From positions 1 through 64,000 of the forward strand of contig NZ_WACG01000003.1 of NCBI RefSeq assembly GCF_009193255.1: a stretch of DNA of 64,000 nt, in the 5' to 3' direction. Below are positions 57,563 through 64,000 of the stretch, piece after piece; position 1 is the first letter of the stretch; each line of letters starts with the position of its first letter. Origin of the DNA: Arthrobacter koreensis (lineage in GTDB: Bacteria > Actinomycetota > Actinomycetes > Actinomycetales > Micrococcaceae). The notes beneath the pieces were generated by a model. That model was not told the DNA's origin and searched no databases. It saw nothing but the letters and a program-made list of their open reading frames with translations. Both the position numbers and the translations under genes were made by a program.

Positions 57563-58021
57563 CTAGCTGCTGGCTTCGCCGGATTCCGTACCAGCCGGGT
57601 GGGCAGCTTCCCATTCCGCCTGTTCACGGTCCCGTTGCCGGTTTTCCCTGTCCAACCGGGCGCCGGCGCGGAGTCCGTACCACCAGGTTCCGGCGAACAG
57701 AGCTCCTACCAGGAACATCATGGGTTCCAGGAAGCCGGTGGCGATGATGGCCAGCTGCAGGATCCAGCCGATCGCCGGGCCGGCCGGCTTGGACAGCAGG
57801 GCGCAGGTGAGAACCAGGGCAGCCGCCAGGATGATTCCACCGGCCAGGATAGCTGCCGGTGCCACCCGGTCCCGCTGCAGGCCAAACACCGCCAGCGTGC
57901 CGAAGAGCACCACGAAGGCCTCCAGGCTCAGGACGGTGGAAGCAAACATTACGCGGATGGACCGGCGCTTCTTGGGCATGCCGGGACGCCATTCGCGCTG
58001 TGCCTTGGTCATTCGTGCCAT
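57563..58021 (-). CDS. DUF4233 membrane protein
   Basis: The 152-aa protein has four hydrophobic helices (about 27-47, 55-75, 83-105 and 106-122) with SIRVMFASTVLSLEAFVVLF and WILQLAIIATGFLEPMMFLV. This matches DUF4233, a family found beside folC and ndk in actinobacteria. The C-terminus is charged. ATG 58021 follows the folC stop by four bases, so it is co-translated. The function is not known. Confidence 0.88.
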   Translation of the reverse strand: MARMTKAQREWRPGMPKKRRSIRVMFASTVLSLEAFVVLFGTLAVFGLQRDRVAPAAILAGGIILAAALVLTCALLSKPAGPAIGWILQLAIIATGFLEPMMFLVGALFAGTWWYGLRAGARLDRENRQRDREQAEWEAAHPAGTESGEASS

Positions 58022-58025
58022 GTGC

Positions 58026-59405
58026 TTACTTTCCGAGAAGGGTGCGCGCTTCCGCGACCACCGTGATGGAGCCAATCACCAGGACGCCGCCGCCGAGGTC
58101 GTTATTCTCCTCGGCCTTGGCTACGGCCCACTCGATGGCGTCATCGAGAGCCGGTTCAACCTGGATATCCTCATCCGCGAAGCCTGCGTCTACCGCGTCC
58201 TGCACCAGCTCGTCCGCCGGAATGGCCCGCGGAGAGCTGGACTGGGTGAGGCAGACGCCGGAGACAATGTCACCGAGTACTTCGTGCAGCTCAGCCAGGA
58301 TGCCGACGGCGTCCTTCTCACCCAGGATGCCGACGACCAGCACCAGGGACGAGAGATTGAAGGATTCAAGCACCGCCTGGGCGCTTGCCTTCGCTCCGGC
58401 CGGGTTGTGTGCCGCGTCCACGATGATGGTCGGTGCCGTGCGGACTACTTCAAGGCGTCCGGGGGACGTGACGGTCCGGAAGCCGGTGCGCAGCAGGTCC
58501 GCATCCAGTTCCTTGGCTCCTCCCCCAATGAAGGCTTCCAGTGCGGCCACGGCGACGGCCGCGTTCTGTGCCTGGTGTTCACCGTGCAGCGGAACCAGCA
58601 GGTCCTCGTAGCGTCCGGCGAGTCCGTTGATGGTGACCATCTGGCCGCCGACGGCCATGGTGCGGGACTCGACACCGAACTCGATGCCTTCGAACCGGAA
58701 GGGCACTCCTGCCTCGTTGGCCTTCTCCAGGAGTACCTGGGCGGCCTCGACCGGCTGCGCCGCGCTGACCAGGAAGCCGTTTTCCTTGATGATTCCCGCC
58801 TTCTCGAAGGCGATGTCCGCGACGTCGTCGCCGAGCAGTTCGGTGTGGTCCAGGGAAATGGGGGTGACCACCGAGACGGTTCCGTCCCCCACGTTCGTAG
58901 CGTCGGTGATGCCACCCAGGCCCACCTCGATCACGGCCACATCCACGGGTTCGTCCGCGAAGACCGCGAAGGCCAGGATGGTTACGCACTCGAAGTACGT
59001 CAGGCGGGGCTCACCGGCGGCGTCCAGTTCGGCGTCGACCATGGCCAGGTAGGGGCGGATTTCGTCCCAGATGCGCACGAACGTCTCATCCGCAACGGGC
59101 TCGCCGTCGATGCTGATCCGCTCGGTCACCTTGCTCAGGTGCGGGCTCGTGTAGCGACCGGTGCGCAGGCCATAGGCGCGCAGGCCGCCCTCGATCAGCC
59201 GCGCCGTCGAGGTTTTGCCGTTGGTGCCGGTGATGTGGATGATGGGGAACGCCCTGTTCGGCTCGCCCAGGATCTCCATGGCCCGGAACAGCGGAGCCAT
59301 ACGCGGCTCCATCTTGTTTTCGGGGGCGCGGCTGAGCAGCTCGGCGTAGACGCTTTCCACCGAGAAACCGTCAATTGAACCCGAGGGGGTGTCTTCGGTG
59401 CTCAT
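58026..59405 (-). CDS. folC: FolC, folylpolyglutamate/dihydrofolate synthase
   Basis: The 459-aa ATP-dependent ligase adds glutamate to dihydropteroate or folates. Motifs: the P-loop HITGTNGKTSTARLIEGGL, GRYTSPHLSKVTERISIDGE, the metal and carbamate region IEVGLGGITDATNV, and the C-terminal IIVDAAHNPAGAKASAQAV. The ATG shares one base with the ileS stop (TGATG), so it is coupled to ileS. Folate polyglutamation feeds one-carbon and nucleotide metabolism, as ndk does downstream. Confidence 0.96.
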   Translation of the reverse strand: MSTEDTPSGSIDGFSVESVYAELLSRAPENKMEPRMAPLFRAMEILGEPNRAFPIIHITGTNGKTSTARLIEGGLRAYGLRTGRYTSPHLSKVTERISIDGEPVADETFVRIWDEIRPYLAMVDAELDAAGEPRLTYFECVTILAFAVFADEPVDVAVIEVGLGGITDATNVGDGTVSVVTPISLDHTELLGDDVADIAFEKAGIIKENGFLVSAAQPVEAAQVLLEKANEAGVPFRFEGIEFGVESRTMAVGGQMVTINGLAGRYEDLLVPLHGEHQAQNAAVAVAALEAFIGGGAKELDADLLRTGFRTVTSPGRLEVVRTAPTIIVDAAHNPAGAKASAQAVLESFNLSSLVLVVGILGEKDAVGILAELHEVLGDIVSGVCLTQSSSPRAIPADELVQDAVDAGFADEDIQVEPALDDAIEWAVAKAEENNDLGGGVLVIGSITVVAEARTLLGK

Positions 59406-62400
59406 CAGATCTTCTCCACGGTCACGGTGAATGAGTCGTCCTGGTTTCCGGAGCCGTCAACCACCAGTTCTCCGGTCAGGGTTTCGGCCTTGACCAGGTC
59501 TGCGTTGTCTTCCAGCGCTGCCGCACTCTGCGCTCCGGTAACCACCGTGGTGCGGATGCGGTCGCTGATGTGCAGGTTTGCGTCGCGGCGGGCCTGCTGG
59601 ATGGCGCGGATGGCATCGCGGGCGGTGCCTTCCGCTGCCAGCTCGGGCGTGACTTCGGTGTTCAGGACCAGGAACCCGCCGCCGGGCAGGACTGCAACGG
59701 CCTTGGAGGACTCGCCCTCGCCGGATTCAACCACGGTCTCCAGGGTGTACTCGTGCGGTTCCAGGGCCAGGCCGCCGGCAGTGACGGTTCCATCCTCGGC
59801 AACGGACCAGTCCCCCGTTTTGGAGGCCTTGATGGCGCTCTGCACGTTCTTGCCCAGCCGCGGTCCGGCTGCACGGGCGTTGACGACCAGCTTCTGCGTG
59901 ATCCCGAACTCGGCCGGATCAGCGGATCCGGCTTCAACCAGGCGAACGGACTTCAGGTTCAGTTCATCGGCGATGATGGCCGCGAACTGGCCCTTGAGTG
60001 CTTCAGCGTCCGGTGCCACCACGGTCATTTCGGACAGCGGAAGCCGTACGCGGAGGTTGGCGGCCTTGCGCAGCGAGGAACCAACGGACGCGATCTTCCG
60101 GGTCAGGTCCATGCGGGCCACCAGGTCCGGATCCCGAGGGAAGGCACCGGCTTCGGGCCAGTCGGTCAGGTGTACGGAGCGGCCGCCAGTCAGCCCGCGC
60201 CAGATCTCCTCGCTGACCAGGGGCAGCAGCGGAGCAGCGACGCGGCAGAGCGCTTCGAGGCAGGTGTAGAGCACGTCGAAGGCCTGGGTGTCTTCCTCGA
60301 AGAACCGGGTGCGGCTGCGGCGGACGTACCAGTTGGTGAGCGTGTCCATGTAGGCGCGCAGCATCTCGCAGGCGACGGACACGTCATAGGTGTCCAGCGC
60401 CGTCGTCATGTTCCGGATGAGGTCTCCGGTGGCGGCCAGCATGTAGGTGTCCAGCGGCTCGGTGGACTCATGGCGCAGGGTTGCCTCGTAGCCAGCGCCG
60501 TTGTTCGCGGCGTTGGTGTAGAGGGTGAAGAAGTGCCACACGTTCCACAGCGGCAGGATGACCTGGCGGACGCCGTCGCGGATGCCCTGCTCGGTAACAA
60601 CCAGGTTGCCGCCGCGCAGGATTGGGGAAGCCATCAGGAACCAGCGCATGGCGTCGGAACCGTCGCGGTCCAGGACCTCGGAGACATCCGGGTAGTTCCG
60701 CAGGGACTTGGACATCTTCTGCCCGTCCGAACCGAGGACGATGCCGTGGCTGATGACGTTGCGGAACGCCGGGCGGTCAAAGAGTGCCGTGGCGAGGATG
60801 TGCAGCGTGTAGAACCATCCGCGGGTCTGGCCGATGTACTCCACGATGAAGTCGCCGGGGTTGTGGTGCTCGAACCAGTCGGCGTTCTCGTGCGGGTAAT
60901 GCACCTGCGCATAGGGCATCGAGCCGGAGTCGAACCAGACGTCCAGCACGTCCTCGACGCGCCGCATGGTGGACTTGCCGGTGGGGTCGTCCGGATTGGG
61001 GCGGGTCAGTTCATCGATGAACGGACGGTGCAGGTCCGGCTGGCCCTCCTTGTTCAGCGGCAGCCGGCCAAAGTCCGCTTCCATCTCCGCGAGGGAACCG
61101 TAGACATCCGTGCGCGGGTAGTTGGGGTCATCCGAAACCCAGACGGGGATGGGACTGCCCCAATAGCGGTTGCGGCTGATCGACCAGTCACGGGCGTTTT
61201 CGAGCCACTTGCCGAACTGGCCGTCCTTGACGTTCTCCGGGATCCAGTTGATGTCCTGGTTCAGCTCGATCATGCGGTCCTTGATCTTGGTGACCTCCAC
61301 GAACCAGGATGAGACAGCCTTGTAGATCAGCGGGTTCCGGCAGCGCCAGCAGTGCGGGTAGGAGTGCTCGTAGCTGGCCTGGCGCAGCAGGCGGCCCTCG
61401 GACTTCAGCTCGCGGGTGATCGCCTTGTTGGCATCGAAGACCTGCAGTCCGGCGATTTCGGACAGCGGACCCTCACCGAACATGGGCAGGAACTTGCCGC
61501 CCTCGTCCACGGAGAGGATGACGGGGATGCCGTTGGCTTCGCAGACCTTCTGGTCATCTTCACCGTAGGCCGGGGCCTGGTGGACGATGCCGGTGCCGTC
61601 GGTGGTGGTGACGTAGTCGGCCACAACGATCCGCCAGGCGTTGGCAGTGCCCCACTTCTCGGCGTCGGCGTAGTAGTCCCACAGCGGGGTGTAGCGCAGG
61701 CCCTCAAGTTCCTTGCCGGTGTGCACGGAGGTGACAGCGGCACGCGCCGCATCGGCGTCGTCGTACCCCAGGTCCTTGGCGTAGGAGCCAACCAGGTCCT
61801 CGGCGAGCAGGAAGCGGCCTTCGCCGGCCGTTTCCTGGTCCAGCAGAGTGCCGTTGGGTCCGGCGGGCACGACGGCGTAGCGGACCTCGGGCCCGACGGC
61901 GAGTGCCATGTTGGTTGGCAGGGTCCACGGCGTCGTGGTCCAGGCGATCGCGTTGACGCCCTCGAGCTCCGCAGAGAGCACATTGTCTCCGGCGATGATC
62001 GGGAAGGTCACCGTGACGGTCTGGTCCTGGCGCATCTTGTAGACGTCGTCGTCCATGCGCAGCTCGTGGTTGGACAGCGGCGTCTCGTCCTTCCAGCAGT
62101 ACGGGAGCACCCGGAAGCCGCTGTAGGTCAGGCCCTTTTCATGCAGGGTCTTGAACGCCCAGATCACCGACTCCATGTACTCGACGTTGAGCGTCTTGTA
62201 GTCGTTCTCGAAATCCACCCAGCGTGCCTGGCGGGTGACGTAGTCCTGCCACTCGCCGGCGTACTTCATGACTGAGGCGCGGCAGGCATCGTTGAACTTG
62301 TCGATGCCCATCTTCTCGATCTGCACCTTGTCGCTCATGCCCAGCTGCTTCATGGCCTCGAGCTCGGCGGGCAGGCCGTGGGTATCCCAGCCGAAGCGGC

Positions 62401-62698
62401 GCTCCACGCGGTGTCCGCGCTGGGTCTGGTAGCGGGCCACCAGGTCCTTGACGTAGCCGGTGAGCAGGTGGCCGTAGTGGGGCAGGCCGTTGGCGAAGGG
62501 CGGACCGTCGTAGAAGACGAATTCGTTGGAGCCGTCCTGCCCGGCGGGCCGTGCGTCAATCGAGGCCTGGAAGGTCCCGTCCTGGTCCCAGTACTTCAGG
62601 ACCCGTTCTTCGATTTCGGGGAACCTGGGTGAGGACGCGGCAGCTTCGGAAGCATCACCGGTGGTGGCCTTGGGGTAGATCTGTGGCATATTCGTCAT
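59405..62698 (-). CDS. ileS: Isoleucyl-tRNA synthetase, type 2
   Basis: The 1097-aa synthetase has the HIGH-type motif HYGH at 74-77 in [11 protein letters not shown] and KMSKS near residue 660. A CP1 editing domain lies between about 190 and 430. The HYGH form and the long C-terminal region identify the IleRS2 class shared with archaea and eukaryotes, which is generally less sensitive to mupirocin than IleRS1 (known for the class, not tested here). It starts at ATG 62698. Expression is likely set by the T-box leader directly upstream. Confidence 0.96.
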   Translation of the reverse strand: MTNMPQIYPKATTGDASEAAASSPRFPEIEERVLKYWDQDGTFQASIDARPAGQDGSNEFVFYDGPPFANGLPHYGHLLTGYVKDLVARYQTQRGHRVERRFGWDTHGLPAELEAMKQLGMSDKVQIEKMGIDKFNDACRASVMKYAGEWQDYVTRQARWVDFENDYKTLNVEYMESVIWAFKTLHEKGLTYSGFRVLPYCWKDETPLSNHELRMDDDVYKMRQDQTVTVTFPIIAGDNVLSAELEGVNAIAWTTTPWTLPTNMALAVGPEVRYAVVPAGPNGTLLDQETAGEGRFLLAEDLVGSYAKDLGYDDADAARAAVTSVHTGKELEGLRYTPLWDYYADAEKWGTANAWRIVVADYVTTTDGTGIVHQAPAYGEDDQKVCEANGIPVILSVDEGGKFLPMFGEGPLSEIAGLQVFDANKAITRELKSEGRLLRQASYEHSYPHCWRCRNPLIYKAVSSWFVEVTKIKDRMIELNQDINWIPENVKDGQFGKWLENARDWSISRNRYWGSPIPVWVSDDPNYPRTDVYGSLAEMEADFGRLPLNKEGQPDLHRPFIDELTRPNPDDPTGKSTMRRVEDVLDVWFDSGSMPYAQVHYPHENADWFEHHNPGDFIVEYIGQTRGWFYTLHILATALFDRPAFRNVISHGIVLGSDGQKMSKSLRNYPDVSEVLDRDGSDAMRWFLMASPILRGGNLVVTEQGIRDGVRQVILPLWNVWHFFTLYTNAANNGAGYEATLRHESTEPLDTYMLAATGDLIRNMTTALDTYDVSVACEMLRAYMDTLTNWYVRRSRTRFFEEDTQAFDVLYTCLEALCRVAAPLLPLVSEEIWRGLTGGRSVHLTDWPEAGAFPRDPDLVARMDLTRKIASVGSSLRKAANLRVRLPLSEMTVVAPDAEALKGQFAAIIADELNLKSVRLVEAGSADPAEFGITQKLVVNARAAGPRLGKNVQSAIKASKTGDWSVAEDGTVTAGGLALEPHEYTLETVVESGEGESSKAVAVLPGGGFLVLNTEVTPELAAEGTARDAIRAIQQARRDANLHISDRIRTTVVTGAQSAAALEDNADLVKAETLTGELVVDGSGNQDDSFTVTVEKI

Positions 62699-62955
62699 CC
62701 TGATAGCGGCAAGTGAATCTGGCTGTAAAAACAGGATGCAAGGGCGAACTCTGCCCGGCGCGAACGCCGGAGATAAGCCGCGGTACCACCTCGCTTGCCG
62801 CCGTCGTACTCCCCTGTACCGGGTGCGCGACGGCTGCCGCTCATTGACTGCTGTGACGGGCTTACCCGTCCGGTTCTACTGGGCGCCTGGATCGGCGCTG
62901 TTCTTCCGGAAGCTCACCGGTGATGGCCGGGTCAAAGCTGCTTGGGCCAGTTTAG
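62699..62955 (-). promoter_or_regulatory. ileS T-box riboswitch leader
   Basis: On the minus strand the leader holds a short Stem I with an AUC isoleucine specifier at 62924-62922 (CGGCCATCACCGG). The AGTAGAACCGGACGGG region is typical of actinobacterial ileS leaders, and the T-box motif AGGTGGTACCGCGG lies at 62791-62778. A UUCG-capped hairpin (62755-62770) follows. There is no strong terminator with a U-run; the AGG just before the ATG suggests that ribosome-site access is what is switched. Uncharged tRNA-Ile would turn ileS on. A TAAACT -10 is near 62955. Confidence 0.93.
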
Positions 62956-62959
62956 GCCA

Positions 62960-62989
62960 CGGCCGGGGCGTCTGTCGAAGCCCCGGCCG
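62960..62989 (-). terminator. Terminator-like hairpin after the SDR gene
   Basis: A perfect 10-bp G/C stem (62960-62969 CGGCCGGGGC and 62980-62989) has a 10-base loop. It lies just after the SDR stop on the minus strand and before the ileS promoter. No T-run follows. Confidence 0.7.
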
Positions 62990-62997
62990 GCCACAGC

Positions 62998-63741
62998 TTA
63001 GCGGCGGATGACTTTGTGCTGTGCGGCCTGGGCCACCGGGCGGATGACCACCTGGTCCAGGTTGACGTGGTGGGGCGCGTTCAAGGCGTAGGCCATCACG
63101 TCCGCGACGTCGTCAGCGGTGAGCGGCTTCTCGACGCCGGCGTAGATTTTCTCCGCCGCAGCTGCGTCGCCGAGACGGTTCAGGGAGAACTCCTCGGTCT
63201 TGACCATGCCGGGCAGGATCTCGATGACGCGCACGTTGTGTTCGGCTTCCTCCAGCCGCAGTGCCTGTGTCATCGCTTCCTCGCCTGCCTTGGCGGCACA
63301 ATAGCCGGCTCCGCCCTCATAGGCTGCGAGCGCGGCGGTGGAGGTCAGCATCAGTATGGACCCCTCACCGTTCTCGCGCAGGGCAGGCAGGAAGGCCTGC
63401 GTGACGTTCAGTGCGCCCAGGACGTTGACGTTGTACATCCGAACCCAGTCCTGCGGATCGCCGGTTGCCACCGGGTCCATTCCAAAGGCGCCGCCGGCGT
63501 TATTCACGATGGCGTCCACTCCCCCATCAGCGAGCACTTGGCGGGCCAGGGACTCCACGGAGCTGCGGTCGGTGACGTCGCAGGCGATGGTCCGCGCACC
63601 GGTTTCCTCTGCGAGGTCCTTCAGCCGGTCTTCCCTGCGGGCGACGGCGATGACGTCCCAGCCCGTCTTCCGCAGGGCACGGACTGCTGCCGCACCGATT
63701 CCCGAGCTTGCTCCGGTCACTACCACGCGCTTGTTTGTCAT
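62998..63741 (-). CDS. Short-chain dehydrogenase/reductase (classical SDR)
   Basis: The 247-aa oxidoreductase has the NAD(P) motif TGASSGIGAAAV at the N-terminus, the NNAGG motif, the catalytic Ser in ILMLTSTAALAAY and the Tyr-Lys pair in YCAAKAGEE (YxxxK). The substrate is not predictable. NADP preference is suggested by the ARREDRL segment after strand 2. It starts at ATG 63741 and is a single-gene unit upstream of the ileS leader. Confidence 0.93.
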   Translation of the reverse strand: MTNKRVVVTGASSGIGAAAVRALRKTGWDVIAVARREDRLKDLAEETGARTIACDVTDRSSVESLARQVLADGGVDAIVNNAGGAFGMDPVATGDPQDWVRMYNVNVLGALNVTQAFLPALRENGEGSILMLTSTAALAAYEGGAGYCAAKAGEEAMTQALRLEEAEHNVRVIEILPGMVKTEEFSLNRLGDAAAAEKIYAGVEKPLTADDVADVMAYALNAPHHVNLDQVVIRPVAQAAQHKVIRR

Positions 63742-63830
63742 GACCGCTACCCTAGCGAACCGCCTCAGGGTTGGCCCCGGTGCGCGTCGTGCTGTGTCGC
63801 CGGGGGGTGCCGTCGGCGTGTGCTGGGCTG

Positions 63831-64000
63831 ATTCCCAGCCGTCGTTGCTGGTATGGCCGCCGGGACCTCGTGCCGGCGCACGTGCCGGCGCAGTTTCCCA
63901 GCCCTCGTTACTGGCGGGGCCGCCGGGACGCGTGACGGCCCAGTTTCCCAGCCCTCGTTACTGGCGTGGCCGCCGGGACGCGTGACGGCCCAGTTTCCCA
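63831..64000. repeat. 50-bp tandem repeat array at window end
   Basis: Two near-identical 50-base units run from about 63891 to 63990 (anchors CAGTTTCCCA at 63891, 63941 and 63991, one mismatch between units), preceded by a degenerate, longer copy from 63831. The third unit is cut off by the window end. As 50 is not a multiple of three, the array is unlikely to code. No protein is supported between 63742 and 64000. Confidence 0.88.

Noticed and set aside
62699-62997. Small plus-strand protein-coding frame in the ileS leader
   Set aside because: The conserved T-box elements on the minus strand explain this sequence fully.
63338-63985. Plus-strand open frame covering the SDR gene and the terminal repeats
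   Set aside because: It is antisense to the SDR gene, and the 50-base repeats shift its frame in each unit, so it is not under protein-level constraint.

Overview
The window is high-GC, densely coded DNA from an actinobacterium, most likely Arthrobacter or a close relative in the Micrococcaceae. The reasons are the codon usage, many GTG/TTG starts, the gene order ileS-folC-DUF4233-ndk and rne-rplU-rpmA-obgE-proB-proA-nadD-rsfS, a class Ib nrdHIEF cluster, an actinobacterial ileS T-box leader, and actinobacterial SOS boxes (TCGAAC-N4-GTTC type). Both ends look like sequence or assembly trouble spots: interrupted poly-C at 1-77 and 50-bp tandem repeats at 63831-64000. The window may therefore be a contig or stop where one stops.

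Bases 1-24,000 are mainly accessory and housekeeping-peripheral genes. A hypothetical gene ends inside a 17-bp tandem repeat. It is followed by an SRPBCC gene with an in-frame amber codon after its best start, a winged-helix/X25 fusion, a lipoate-ligase-like protein with a thioesterase, and an aldo/keto reductase. A DNA-damage locus follows: an SRAP (YedK/HMCES) gene diverges from two small unknown genes across a SOS box, and a nearly identical SOS box lies upstream of umuDC. The UmuD here contains no lysine, so its self-cleavage dyad is missing. Next come an ArsR/VOC pair, a uridine kinase-like gene, an Na+/H+ antiporter, a GNAT enzyme, two more aldo/keto reductases, a YbaK deacylase, a CGNR regulator, an M15 peptidase, a flavin amine oxidase, a lipoprotein and ArfB. 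A 1544-residue secreted lamin-tail/metallophosphatase protein with a LAATG-type sortase tail ends this part.

Bases 25,000-43,200 start with nrdHIEF on the minus strand and NrdR-like boxes upstream of nrdH. Then come a LysR regulator, an aromatic-acid exporter-like protein, an App1-type lipid phosphatase, a three-His-box fatty acid desaturase and a patatin. A TipA-like MerR regulator with a perfect palindromic operator follows, then a PLP fold-III enzyme translationally coupled to an aldonolactone oxidase, an MFS exporter, a lysoplasmalogenase-like membrane protein, a Nudix-NYN fusion and a saccharopine dehydrogenase-like protein. Several of these may act on membrane lipids, but nothing shows that they form one pathway.

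Bases 43,200-63,000 are conserved core genes, almost all on the minus strand. They are two identical tRNA-Ala(GGC) genes, rsfS, a disordered single-pass protein, nadD, a small membrane protein, proA and proB (ATGA overlap), obgE, rpmA, rplU and rne. VKOR lies on the plus strand. After it come a maltokinase-cap-like protein, ndk, a DUF4233 protein, folC and ileS. The last four read as one transcription unit behind the ileS T-box, which would tie isoleucyl-tRNA charging to expression of the unit. Intrinsic terminators (perfect hairpins) separate most units.

I see no CRISPR array, insertion sequence, prophage or recognised defence island. The least explained items are the lysine-free UmuD, the SOS-boxed small genes, the wHTH-X25 and Nudix-NYN fusions, the lamin-tail phosphatase and the terminal repeats.
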